From Eublepharis macularius (taxonomy: Eukaryota > Chordata > Lepidosauria > Squamata > Eublepharidae): DNA of 64,000 nucleotides. Positions within the stretch are counted from its first letter, which is position 1. Every line of letters begins with the position of its first letter. A program made the translations under genes and the position numbers. The notes beneath the pieces are model-generated. The model had not been told where the DNA came from. It did no database searches and saw only the letters and a list, made by a program, of their open reading frames with translations. This document shows positions 12,672-24,654 of the stretch, in pieces. The stretch lies in NCBI RefSeq assembly GCF_028583425.1, contig NC_072807.1, positions 32,059,001 to 32,123,000 on the forward strand, given 5' to 3'.

Positions 12672-13631
12672 TTTTAGTGGGAAATTGGCCTCTGAGCTAT
12701 TATCTTCATCATAAATTTAAAACCTTATGGTGTCTTAAAAACCCCACGAAAGCTTTGTGGCATAAGCTTGCACCTGAGACAGTGAACTCAGCCTCGCAAT
12801 AGCTTCCATCAAAATACTTTCAGTAGCCCTTAAGGTGCCAAAAGATTCTCTTGGAAGACTAACACAGCTGGCCCCCTGCCTCCTGAATTTAACTTCAGCC
12901 TAAGCCAGTTCATTTGTCATGTTTGGGCGGGGAAGAAGGAAATGTGTTGGGGTGGTGGTGGCTGGGCGAGATATCAAAATTTCTATGAACGAGTTGCTGT
13001 TCTTCTACCCACCTTGGCAGAAAAATACTGGCAGAGGAGAATTGATTAGCAGTGTCCCATCTTGCACACGTATCCCTAAGTGATTGTGGGGAGCTCTGCC
13101 GCTCCCCTTCTGCCCCTGACCTCCGTATCTGGCTGGTGTGGGGTGGAGGCAAAAGAAGTAGCCTTTCGCATCGTGCCAGCTAAATTACCTACAAAAGAAA
13201 AACCACACAGCAGCCCGGGAAGGACATTGAATCTTTTCTTCTTCCTCTCTCTCAAGGAAGGGGATGGATGGAGGGCTGGAAGGGAGGGGGAGTTATTTCT
13301 CTGCTCTGTGGGATTTCCCAGAGCACAACCATGGTCTGGCAGTCACTGCCTCTACCACGGAGCCCTCCTGCCTGCTGTCTCCATGGAGATCCCAGGATTT
13401 CACAAAGCTGTCATTGCACACTGGGATCTCCTGAAGCAACTACAACGGCGGCTGGGCGGAGGGGGGGATGTGAGTGCTATGAGTGGCTTCCCTGCTGTCC
13501 TTTCATCCAGTATTGTCACCATTCACTCATTTAGCCTCAGAATGCCTAGGCATTTCTCCCAAAATCAGCGCAGTGCGTGCCCCTCAACCCCACCTGCCCA
13601 ACCCTTTAAAATAAATCAACATGCTGATTCG

Positions 13632-13938
13632 CAGGGCTTTTTTTCATGTGGAACGGAGTTCCGGCACCTCTCGAAAATGGTCACATGGCCGGTGGCCCCG
13701 CCCCCTGATCTCCAGAGAGAGGGGAGTTTAGATTGCCCTCCGTGCCACTGAGGCGTGGAGGGCAATTGAAACTTCCCTCTGTCTGGAGATCAGGGGGAGG
13801 GGTCACTGGCCATGTGACCATTTTTGCTGAGGGTGATTTAAACTTTTAAAAAACTTCCCCCTTGTTCCAGCTGACCCAAAGTGACGTCATTGTGCAGTCC
13901 TGAGTTCCACCACCTCTTTTCTCAGAAAAAAAGCCCTG
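13632..13938 (+). mobile_element. hAT-type foldback MITE (CAGGGCTTTTTTTC family)
   Basis: The termini are CAGGGCTTTTTTTC and GAAAAAAAGCCCTG. It is flanked by perfect 8-bp duplications, CTGATTCG, at 13624-13631 and 13939-13946. The interior contains two long inverted arms around 'GGCCCCGCCCCCTGATCTCC'. CAG-type ends plus 8-bp duplications indicate a non-autonomous hAT element. Confidence 0.92.
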
Positions 13939-14389
13939 CTGATTCGTATGACTTTTTGGAGCTTCTGTGGGAACTCTTGCTAAGTCCTTACAGCTGCAAA
14001 TGGACTCTGTGTGTTGTGTCTCCTCTAGTTTGGAGATGGGGCTTGCAATGTGCTTGGTGAGGGTGTTAGGTAAACCCGCCCCTCCACTTTTACCTCTTCT
14101 AAAACTTCATTCTCTCTGCACTTGGGAGTCTCCAGAATGAAAAACAGTAACATATCTTGTATGGTTTCAAGATGAAATTGAGGCTGTGCTCAAGAAACCA
14201 GCCCAGGCTGTGCCTGAGTGGCAGAAAGTTTGAGGCTCAGTCCCTAGCATCTTTACCTAAAGCTTCTCAGGGAACCATCCATCTTTGTCCAAGATCCCCG
14301 AGAGCCACAGCCAGATACATAAGATGAAACTGATGGTCTGACTTGGTCTAAAGCCATATCATACATTTCTTCCAAAGCTATAGTGCTCA

Positions 14390-14590
14390 TAACCACTTAG
14401 AAAATTAGCATTTGTCTAGCGCTTCTCATATGCTATCTGGTAATCCTGTACAGGAGATGAATATTATTACCTCGATATCGAAGACTGGGGTAGGGGTAGG
14501 GGTTTGACTCTAAGGCAACAGCTTGCCTAAGGCACCCTTTTAAGGTTATGGCAGGCGTCAGATTGCAGCTTGTGACTTCCTGATTCACAG
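14390..14590. repeat. Old MIR/L2-like SINE debris
   Basis: Contains CTAGCGCTTCTCATATGC and GAGATGAATATTATTACCTC, which resemble the 3' portion of ancient amniote MIR/L2-type repeats. It is too diverged for a firm assignment. Confidence 0.4.
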
Positions 14591-16852
14591 CGCAATCCTA
14601 AACACAAGTTATACCAATCCCATTAATTTTCATGGACTCTGAACAGTGAGATTTTGTTTAGGGTTGTGCCATCCGTCTCTTTGCTACACCCGTCAGCCAA
14701 AGGTGAAGGGTGGAAAGTTTTGTGGATTTCGCTTCCAGAATATTAAAATGTTCACAATACATGCAGCATGGCTTCAGTGCTGCTGGTTTTGACTGGTACG
14801 TGTGTTGTAGAGATGCAGGGGTTTTCTGAGAAACCCCAGTAAGCCTTCCCGATTTATTTCAAGTTCTGTTCTATGAAAGCAATGCCAGAGTCTGATATTC
14901 CAGCCTGCTTCTGGCATGAAGAGCTCCTTGGCATATAAACTGCGCAGAGTTATGGGTGTTTGGCATGTGTGTGATCGTGTCTATTGTAAAAACCATGCTT
15001 GAAGGGCTAGTTGAAGACGGGTGCCATATTGTTGACTTTTGGCTTTTTTATTTAAATCATATCAAGCCATTTAGGATCACCATTGAGAAGAAAAATGTCA
15101 TAAAAACGCAGAAAATTTTAAATAATGCTAATGCATGCATCAGTGCATTGCCACCATTTTTAAAAGAACAAAACAGCTTATGGAGATGGGAATTTAGCAG
15201 GCAGGAGGGACACTCAACCCCCAGTCTGTACTGGCTGGTTCTTGGCCCAAAATCTCACACCCACCTCCAACACTGATTCTTCTCTCCACTGGGTTCTAGA
15301 TGTATGTCTGCAAGGTTGGGGCAATTCAATCCATAGCAAATGCTGTACTGTTGTTCACTATGCTGGGATATTAGGAAACCGTGTATCGTGATGGGGCTTT
15401 ATGCTAGGAAAGGATTGGCAGGTTTCGTTGGAAGAATATTATCCTCCCCCAGAACTCCCTGTGCTTTTTGGATTTTACGTGTCCATACTCATATGTAAGG
15501 CGGCACCAATTTCCACCAATCTCCCTCACCTCCCAACACACACACATGTGGCAGATTCCCACTCATCTATTTCTAAAAGTCCACTCCCTTTTCCTCTGGC
15601 TGAGTGGGGCAGGCCTGTGCATGAGGATCATGATTTGGGAGAACTCTGAAGAAAAAAAAATCAGTAGTGAGAATTGTCACTTCCTCTCCTCCCCCACCTG
15701 GCCAAAAAGCCCTACTGGTAATTAAACTCACTCCTAGTGTAATAGGTGGAGAACCTCAGCCGTTAATTCCTCCACTGCTACAGCTGCTTTTTGAGGGTAG
15801 GGTCCCAAATTAACCAAGCAGTCACTGCATTCCCACATCTATGGAACCCGGAGCACACAAGTCAAAAACTGGTAACAGAAGTTCGGAAAAAACAGGCTGC
15901 GCTCAGCATTGTAAGCAGAAACCCAAAAGCCAAGATTTACCCTCCGTCCCCCCTGAAAGGAAAATGGGAGAATGTGTGTGTGTCCTCAAGACCTCTTGCA
16001 AGACTCTTGCTTCAAATCCCAGACCCGTAAACCTGATGTTGAGGAGTAAATGGGGCAGTTCATGGAACCAATAGAACCAGGTGATAAAGTGTGGTGGAAC
16101 ATTTCAGTATATGCCCAGCAGTTTCAGATAGTTTTAGACTGACTGAAAGTATCAGGATAAGTATCAGGCCTTTTTTGAGATGGGTGCCGGAGCAGGGGAG
16201 GCATTGGATACATTGGTAGAGATAGGATGGTTAGCTAGCTGCTTTATTGGCATTGCCAGAGGACCCGGATAGGATTTCATCTGCCTTGATACTGAAATAA
16301 AGGTATTAGAAAATCTGATGGGAAAACCACGAGACACCCATGTTAAGTTATACAATAATGGTTAAAAACATCCATGTGCTTTCTGACCCACTTCAGCAAG
16401 CAGAGGATCTTAGCTCTTCAACTTCTGTTTTGCAGCGTGATTACAGAAATCTCTCTCTGCATCGCTTGAGTGTCCCATCCCTCTGGCAAGCTCAGGATGG
16501 CTTATATGTGTTTTTTTCACAGCAACCCTGTGAGGCACGTTAGACTAAGATCTGGCTGTTGGCCATCTAAGTTGTTTTTCAGCTTGGGGAGAAGCGGTAT
16601 TTCAACACAGTTCTCCAAACCCCAAGATTACTTACGGGTCAGTTAAGAAGTGGTATTGGTTCTAATTAGAAATAGTGGATGATTTTTTAAATAAAATTAG
16701 AGTGAGGCGTTCCAGGGTTTTTTTTGGGGGGGGGGGATTTGATTTGCTGTGTTTTCAGGAGAAGTTGCAAATTAGGTTCTTTGGTGTGGCTCCTGCTTAG
16801 ATGCCCCTGTGTGCCGCTTGGGTGAGGAAGTGTCAATGCTGTTCCCGTGAGA

Positions 16853-16866
16853 GCGCTAGAGGGCGC
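16853..16866 (+). promoter_or_regulatory. CTCF-like motif
   Basis: GCGCTAGAGGGCGC matches 12 of 14 positions of the CTCF core. It lies in a locally GC-rich patch and points away from the minus-strand motif at 12658. Confidence 0.3.
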
Positions 16867-17241
16867 CCCAGCACAAAAAAGAACAGAGCTGAAGGCTCTT
16901 AAACGGCAGCTGCTTTGACCGTGTCCTCCTTTGCAGCTACCTGTACTAATGCTTTATTATTGCAACCAGAAGCATCCTTAGGGAAGAAGGAGGAACAGGC
17001 TATTTCCTGTCTGTGCTGGGGACATAAGGAAGCTTGTCATACAGATTACTCATCTGGCCCAACAGCTGTTTATACCAGCTGTGAGGCTCTACCATCTAGA
17101 CAGCTTAAGCAGCCAGCTGAGTGGGCATGATTCAGCTAGCATCTGCCACACCACAAGCAAGTCTTGGCTCTTGAGTGCTTGCTGCTGCTCAGACCAGCCC
17201 CCTGCGTGAAACTGAGAGCAGGCCTCCAATTCCTCTGCAAT

Positions 17242-17470
17242 GTGGCAGTGTAGTGTAGTGGCTAGAGTGATGGACTAATATCTGGGAGTTTCAGATTCAA
17301 TTCCACTCTCTGCTGTAGAAGCATGCAGGGTGACCTTGGCCAATCACATCCTCTCAACCTAACCTATCTCACAGGATTTGCTTTCAGGGAAGAAGAGGAG
17401 AATGATGGAAGCCCCTTTGGGTCTCCGTTGGGGAGAAAGGTGGGGTCTAACTGAAGTAAAGTAAAATAAA
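17242..17470 (+). repeat. Sauria-type tRNA SINE
   Basis: The tRNA-like head (GTGTAGTGTAGTGGCTAGAG, with a B-box-like GATTCAATTCC) is followed by GGGTGACCTTGGCCAATCAC, CTAACCTATCTCACAGG and a tail GGGGAGAAAGGTGGGGTCTA ending in an A-rich run. This layout matches the squamate Sauria SINEs. Confidence 0.8.
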
Positions 17471-18474
17471 TGGCAAGTGTTCTCATTCGTATTTTTTTAA
17501 ACACAGGGAACGGGTCAGTGGAAGCAGCAAGATGGTCTATTGGAAGCCTCTGCTTTCCAAAGAAATGAAGCATGCCCCGGGATCCTCTGGCACACCCCCC
17601 CACATCCCACTTTGTTCAAGCCAGTAAAAATGGTTTGTGCTGGCCGCTGCAAGCTGGTTCGTGTGTGGGCTGTAGCAAGCAGAGGTGTTCATGCATGAGC
17701 ACCAAATCAGTCACAAGCTGTTGTCGAGACTTTTGTCTTAGTTAAAAGCAAAAAGCAGACCTGTCTTACAGGCTTCTAGTTTAAGGACCCCCCCCCCCCG
17801 CCCCCGCTTTCTTCAGGGCAGTGTTATTTTCCTCCTTATATACACATAGCAATCCTGAGAGGCAGGTTCTACTGAAAAAATGACTTTCCCCCAGTGATCT
17901 TTCATAGGAAATTCCTGGCTCATTCTATATTGGGGGCCTTGAGCAGAACACCATAGCTTTCCTAACTCAGTACCTGTTAATGCTGAGACTTCAATGATGA
18001 ACCAGTTTGCAGAAGACCCAGGGGTGCTATTGTAACAGATTGAAATCAAGGGTCCAAAATCTGTCTCTGAAATGAAAAACCATTGAGCTGGTGAGCATGC
18101 TCGCATCTTTAAGGTGAATAGATCTTTTGTTTGGAATGTTCTATGATTTACGGCCCACTTTGAGCCACTGGCAAAACTTACCATTTGCACAGCTCTTTCA
18201 GTGTCTAAAGCGCTTCACAGAAGTCTTACTATGGTCTACTCGCCCCTTAAGTTAGGGTGGTTGCAGATACTGGTGACTGAGGTGGGGATGGGGGAGCCTT
18301 TCCTGAAGCCACTGAGTGTACAGCAGAAATGAGGCTTAATCCAAGGATCCAAGCTCAGCTCATTCTCCCCATTGCTGGACTACACCAACACTCAGGGAGG
18401 GGTCAGTTGTTGAAGTTTTGTATGAGAGATCCATTGATCATAATCTCCAACCCTCTTTTAATACTTTCCTTCAT

Positions 18475-18670
18475 TGGTCTGGATGGCCCAGAGTAGCCTG
18501 ATCTTGTCAGCTATCGGAAGCTATTCAGGGTCGCCCTTGGTTAGGACTTGGACAGGAGACCACCAAGGAAGTCCAGGGTTGCTGTGCGGGGCAGGCGATA
18601 GCAAACTGACTGTCTCCTGCCTTGAAAATCCTATGGGGTCGCTATGTCTTGATGGCACTTCTCACTACTA
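18475..18670 (+). repeat. 5S rRNA-derived SINE
   Basis: 'GGAAGCTATTCAGGGTCGCC' and 'ACTTGGACAGGAGACC' correspond to 5S rRNA promoter positions. The tail has 'CTTGATGGCACTTC'. It is the copy nearest to 5S rRNA in the first block. Confidence 0.83.
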
Positions 18671-19942
18671 CACCGATTCAAGAATGGCTATGAAAGCAGA
18701 TACAAAAACAGAGGGTAGCATGTTTATGAAGGTTTTGTTTTTATTATATCTGGGGTTTTTAAATATTTCAAACTCAAACCCTACAGCTCCCCACCCCCTA
18801 CAATGAAAGAAAGAAAGAACTCCCAGAACTTTCCGCTTTTGGGTCAAGCCTGCTGAAGTGTGTGATCAGTGAATTCTTGGTATGCACTGTAGAAAAATTC
18901 AGAATGTCACCCCCAGTACAACCAAACTGAAGAACCCAAATGCAAAGGGCAACCTTATCTCTGATTCTGGAGTGGCAGCTAGAAAGGAGCAAAAGGGAGG
19001 AGAGAGAGAGATGAGGGGCCAGTGTTTCCAAACCATCGTTTGCTTCCAAATTCACTCATAACCAAGCGTTCAGCATCGTGTCTGCACACATCATCACACA
19101 AGTCAGTTGTCTTCATTCATCAAGACCCTTCGAAAGGCCTACTTGGTTCTCTCCAAAACCTGATTACGGGAGGGTCCAGGAATATTGAGAATTCTTTTAC
19201 AATCTTGAAGACTGGACATTCCTTTTCCTTCTCTGCTGACCATTTTCTGTGGTACTCTGGACTTTAGCACGGGGGTGCAACAACCCTCTACATGCTTCAG
19301 AAAACGGTGTATACATCTACTCATATACCCATTGGTATTTAGTTATGACTGTGGGCCATTGAAAGCAATAGTAAATAACTTGTGACCAGCTTGTTTCATT
19401 GATTTCCATTGGGCTTGACTGTTGCTAACATTTGTGGCCCCTTCAGGAAGGTCAATATTGGTGTATACTTTAAAACTAGAATATTTGTATATAGAATATA
19501 TATGTGTATGTGCATGTTGTGTGTATATGGATCTGTGTATGTTAGAGGAATACACATATCTGTACACACACATCTGTAGAGCTGTAGTACTATTATTTTA
19601 GTAGAAAAAGATCTATTTTCCTTAGAGTACCCTTGAATTTTTAAGGAAGACCAAAGCTTAAATAAGATACCTTAGTTCCAAACTGGCAAAAGCACGTGAA
19701 ACAAGAGCTGCTGGCAATCCTCGGGACAACATTAGGAAAGAACAGGCATGTATCAGAGTTTTGTAGACCATTTGGTATAAAATCAAGCCACTGCCAGTCG
19801 TGTGGGAAAGCTCAAAAGGAATGGGAAAGTTTGATTATTCCTGTGGAGTCTGACATCACCATATGGGATTTTGTCCTACCCTCAACTCTCCTTTCCCATG
19901 ACAAGTAGGTCAGAAAAAAATGAACCTCAGAATAACTGGGAC

Positions 19943-20291
19943 TAGAGGTGGGCACCAACCGGGAAAATACCGAACCGTGCGGTTTGTGGTTCATCGCGTT
20001 TCACAAACCACGAACTTTCATGAACTAACCCCGGTTCACGAACCAGTTCGTTTGGTTCATGAAAATGTCACTTCCGGGGCTGCAGAAAGCCCAGCCCCCC
20101 ATTGCCTAGGGAACTGATTGGTCGGCACCAGGCTGTCTGCAGTGACGAACTGAAAACGGACCAAATAAACTGGCCTAAAGTTCGTGGCAGTTCGTCAGAA
20201 ATGGGATCTGATGAACCACCGGTTCGTGAACCATGGACCGACCCAGTTCGTGATGAATTTTGGTTCGTATGTCGGTTCATGCTCGCCTGTA
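19943..20291. mobile_element. hAT-type MITE (TAGAGGTGGGC family)
   Basis: Starts TAGAGGTGGGCAC and ends GCTCGCCTGTA. It is flanked by perfect 8-bp duplications ACTGGGAC at 19935-19942 and 20292-20299. The interior has many GGTTCGTG/CACGAACC inverted words. No transposase is encoded. Confidence 0.88.
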
Positions 20292-20587
20292 ACTGGGACA
20301 TAGAAAGGTCATATAGAAAAGACTCAGGATGGAGGGGGTATTTATTTCATTTTTTTTAACACTGAGATGGGTGGAGGTATCTTGGGAGGAAGGAGAAACA
20401 GATGTGAATGGATCGGGGCAGAGCGAAGGGATTGCAGCATACATTGTACCCACCTGGTTGGTCAGCATTCGCCAAGAAATCTTCATGGGTCACCCTGACT
20501 GTTGTTGATTAGGGAAGCTCCAAATCTAGCTACAGAAATGTGAAGGACCTTCCCAGCTTTGCGCAGCAGTACTTGGAACATCAGGAA

Positions 20588-20593
20588 TTTATT
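20588..20593 (-). promoter_or_regulatory. Candidate HCN4 polyadenylation signal
   Basis: First canonical AATAAA on the minus strand downstream of the HCN4 stop, about 1.5 kb away. A weaker ATTAAA lies at 20771-20776 and another AATAAA at 20341-20346. Which one is used cannot be told from sequence. Confidence 0.35.
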
Positions 20594-21135
20594 GCTCATA
20601 TCATATACAGTAAAGTCCGATTTTTCTGACCCTTACAGAACAGGGCCGAAACTCATGTATGGCAGGGCTGGTGCAATTGCTAAATGCATTTTAAAAAAAA
20701 ATCAGTGAGGCTTGCAAATTTCCAGGAGGGGAAGGGCCCTCCCCTTTTGCCATGCAGCAGAAGGGTGTTCTTTAATGCTAAAATGAAAGAGCAGGGTCAA
20801 ATCTACTTTTTTACTGGACCATTTTCCTAGCCCTTCTCAGTAGATGACTCACCACAACCGAGACATCAGTACAGAGAAAGTGGAGCACCACAGGCCTGTC
20901 GACAAGCCAAGAATTCCATGGACGTGCCCCCATTCAGTAGTGTGATACATCACGATCAGGAATAGACGGTGAAATGGGAGCCCTTTTACAGTTTTACTGC
21001 CCTTGTTCAATGGACAGGTAAGCTATTTTACCATCTTACTGCAGTTTGACAAGGATTCCTCCTTTGCTGGCCAAACACTGGTGGAACAAAAAGGGAACCC
21101 TGAGCCAACAATGCAGTATCAAGCAAAGAACAATT

Positions 21136-21228
21136 AAAGTTGTGATCCGATGCACATTTACCCAGGAGTAAACCCAACTGAACACAGGACTTACTTCTGA
21201 GTAAACATGCCTAGGACTGCACAGCACA
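21136..21228. repeat. Fragment of dispersed repeat
   Basis: Contains CCCAGGAGTAAACCCAACTG and GGACTTACTTCTGAGTAAAC, words that recur widely in squamate interspersed repeats; a short related piece (GGACTTACTTGTGAAATAGA) occurs at 37005-37024. The ends are not defined. Confidence 0.5.
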
Positions 21229-22125
21229 TACTTTCCTCCAGAAGGAGCATAGAGCTTGGGGCTTGTGAAATCAAATGCATGGGTAATGTTGCCCTCTTTT
21301 CTAACATATCTGCCAAAACAAAATCATAACATAACTTTTTGCAGATGTCTGTGTGTCCCAAATGGCTAATTTTCCAAATTAAGTGGTTTACAGAATTCAA
21401 ATAAGAACATGTTTAAATTATTTAACTCTGTTCCTTAGTACTGACTTTCAACAATCTCACTGAGATTTATGCGAGAGCAGAGTTTGCCTCTGGTAGAATT
21501 TGTATTTCAGCTCTGAGAACACTGATTTCCATGGGATATGGAAGTGTTAGTCCTGAATTTTACCATGTTTTATCAGTTAAATATCAGTTAAGTTAATTTC
21601 ATCCCTTTTGAGGGAATGAGTACTTTTCTAATGAACATCTCCCAAGATCCCATTTCTGGCTCCTTCAGGTCTAATCACACATTGAAGGTGTGAACATCAA
21701 ACTGAGTTTCTCTCTCTTCCCCCCACCCCAACATAGCCCAGGATCCTTGCTCTTGACCATATAGACTTTGCCACTGTGCTCTCACAGCAAGCCAATTTTT
21801 GAACCTCTGTAGCTGGTCATCCGCATGGGGTGTACACCTTGTCTCTGCATTGCCACATTAATTTCCCCTTCAATCTTTTGCTTTATGTAGTAAAATATTC
21901 TATAAAAGAAAGTGACTGAAAATCTATAGCTCTAAGAATACCTGGTTATCTTCTTTTTTTCCTTTTTTTTTGGCCTTTTTTTAAAAAACAAAACCTCTAA
22001 TCATAGGTAGAACTCAAGGAAAAGAAAGGAACGGAAATGACTTAGGTGTGAGAGTCTGCAGAGGGAATCTGAAAAGCACAAATGAAATAAACAGCTTCTC
22101 AGGGCAGCGGGGAGGGGGGTGCATT

Positions 22126-23699
22126 TCACAAATTGGAGGGCAGTTTAGATCGAATCGGTTCTCGATCCCCAGTAAGCCCTATAGATCCTTTCCTCCCTTC
22201 AGCAGCAGTCAGTAATGGGGCAATGACGGGACTGGCCTCCAACGGCGGTGGTTGAGGCAGAGAACCTGAGGACATGTGGCGTGGTAGAGTCACTCTCCCT
22301 GGCACAGAACTATATGGCTTCCCTAGGGGTCTCGTCCCTCCTCCTCCTCCAGAGAATGACGAGAAGCTAGAAACAGACTCTCTGGAGGAATGAGGGGATC
22401 CTTGGCTTGAAGTCTGAGCCGCTTCTTGGGGCAAAGATGGTTGGGAAGCAGAAATCAACTTGAGGTCCTGGGTGAATCGTCCGGGTGGAAGCGGTGGTGT
22501 ACTCCTCGGCTGAAAGACTGGTGGAGGTGGGCTGGAGGTTTGAGGCAGCAGCAGAGATCCGTGAGAGCCCAATGCCCCAGAAGGGCCACACTGAAAAGTC
22601 CTGGCCGCTGGGCTTTGACTAGTAGGAGTAAGGCCTGAAGGCGGGTAAAAAGAAGGGGCAATGCCAGGCTGTTTCAATGGAGACAAAGGGGCAAAGGGTG
22701 ACCTTTCGTGGTGCATCTGAGCGGTGGTTGCAGCAGGCGCAGCAGAAGGTCCTAATGCACTTGGCTGGGTTTGACACAAGGCTGAAGGGGAGCCTCCGGT
22801 TGCCTGTGCCAGCTGGCTTAAGCTAGAGGACGGAGAACTAGACAAGGGAGGCAACTGGAAGTGGTTTGTCCCTCCCAGTGCTCCAGTTCCTGAGAGTTGC
22901 TGTGACTGCTCCACCTGAAGTGGCCGGCAAGTGGGCTGCAAGCGGCTGATGGGGCTGCCGGGCGGATTTGAGGACAGCTGGGAGAAGGCGTTAGATGGAG
23001 AGCTGTCAGGGGCTTTCTGGAAGGGACCAAAGCCACTCAACAGGTTGCTGTCCGACTCAGAAGCCTGCTGCTGAGCAGTCCCTTCTGGGGAATCGGAAGG
23101 CCCTCCCTGCTCTTGCAGGGTCAGTCCCGCGGACGACGGGCTGCCCAAGGCTTGCTGACTTGAGCCGACGGATGGAGAGCCAGCGGAGGCCCGATAGAAC
23201 TGGCCCAAGCCAGCTGAGGCGGTGAACCCCGCCAGCTGCTGAATCTGGAAAGATGACGACGAGAGGGTTTCCGCTCCAGGCGTGTGCTGTTGGGATGGCG
23301 TGCTAGAAGGGGAGCCCGTGATGGAAGGTCCAGCTGATGACACCAAGGAATGGAGCCTTTTCAGCTGCCTTGGAGTCTGGTTCGACTGCTGCCCCAAAGA
23401 ACCCAAGACGGATACAGGAGGGCGGAAAATGGCAGTCGGAAGGCGAGGGTGGTGAGTGAGGGCTATTGCTACTGAGGTGGTGGCAGCTGCTGCTTGCAAG
23501 GGGGCCTGGATGAGGGGTGTCCAGATAACAGGTGTGGGTGAAGAGGCAGCGGCAGCGGCAGCTTGGATGTTGTGTGCACAGTGGGCCATCTCTCTGTCAT
23601 GCTGCACAATTTGCTGGATGATCTCGTTCTCCTGGTAGTTGAAGACTCCAGAGTTGAGATCGTGCTGGACTTTATGAAGCAGGATAGAGTTCTTCTTAC
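22126..23699 (-). CDS. HCN4: HCN4 exon 8 (distal C-terminus and stop)
   Basis: The acceptor CCTCAG precedes GT AAG AAG, which completes a Gly codon begun in exon 7. The exon reads [20 protein letters not shown] and [20 protein letters not shown] just after the cAMP-binding domain. Then comes [19 protein letters not shown], followed by about 430 residues of Ser/Pro/Gln-rich low-complexity sequence. Islands known from HCN4 appear in it ([46 protein letters not shown]). It ends [11 protein letters not shown] and TGA at 22126-22128. The SNL end, in HCN1/2/4, contacts TRIP8b-type partners. The SKLPSNL end and the [12 protein letters not shown] region assign HCN4 over HCN1-3. About 524 codons, no frameshift. 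Confidence 0.97.
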
Positions 23700-24579
23700 C
23701 TGAGGAGGAACAGACAAGACGTGTTACCAATTAGGAGCTGCCTCCAAGGGAAGGGAAGTTGGATATTCCTTTAAACCTCTGTACCAATAGTCCCATACCA
23801 ACCTTCCTACCCAAGCTTGATACACTTTAGGCTGTGGGTGCAATTATTGTGTTCCAAGGGCCTTGTTGAGATTATTTTAGGGCTGAAGCTATCCCACACC
23901 ACTGTTTTTATCTGTTCTTTTGCTTTTTTTAAATACCGTTTTCTATTTTTGATTCTACTCACTTTATCATAAGCCGCTTTGAGATTGACACATGAAGAAA
24001 TGTCAGATAACCTCTGTAAATAAGCAAAAAATACAAAGCAGGAGGAGAGAACGATGCATGTGGGAAAGGTGGTTTCACTGAGCATGTGTCAGTTTTGAGT
24101 GATTGACAGATCTGTTGTGTGTTCTGGAGCCCACCTGCTACCATTTGGGGGATGCCCGTCTATTTCTGGGCACAATTCAAACCTCTCAACAGCTTGAGAT
24201 CAGAGTACTGAAAGGGGTTCCTAGTCCAGTATGAACCTGCTTGCCAATTAATATCTGTGCCAGCAGCCCTTCTGTATTCCCCTCCCCACTTTCTGAAGGC
24301 AAGTGTATGGCAACCATTTCAGCGGTGGCATGTGAGGTGGGGCATGCTTACTTCACCAGGTTTCAGCCGTTTCGGGTGCCAGGCGAAAGCACCTTCCGTA
24401 TGCCCTGCATTCTGTTAATTGTGCTGGCGTGTCATGTGCCACCATTTTAATGCTTGGAGAGATTCATTACCAGTTCTGTGCTGAATTATCTATTGTATCA
24501 ATGTCTGTCTTGCTAGTTTGAATTCTGTGCCAGCCTGTTAGAAGGATTTTGTGTTAGACAGACTTCAGAACATCTCCTT

Positions 24580-24582
<3 letters not shown>

Positions 24583-24637
<55 letters not shown>
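24583..24637. repeat. (CT)n microsatellite
   Basis: About 27 perfect CT dinucleotides within HCN4 intron 7. Confidence 0.98.
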
Positions 24638-24640
<3 letters not shown>

Positions 24641-24654
24641 TTATGATATTGATT

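Larger units (their letters stand above)
8001..22125. other. NEO1-HCN4 intergenic region
   Basis: About 14 kb between the two convergent genes; its edges depend on the unknown UTR ends. It contains a CR1 LINE end (10432-11345), hAT MITEs (13632-13938, 19943-20291), a Sauria-type SINE (17242-17470), a 5S-derived SINE (18475-18670), CTCF-like motifs (12658, 16853) and old MIR/L2-like debris near 14390-14590. I found no coding exon. The long open frames here show no recognisable domain. Confidence 0.8.

Noticed and set aside
13080..13751. Open frame of 223 codons
   Set aside because: Its 3' third runs into the hAT MITE at 13632 and the rest is low-complexity; not a gene.
22367..23717. Several shorter open frames overlapping HCN4 exon 8
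   Set aside because: They are shadows of the GC-rich, low-complexity coding exon in other frames.
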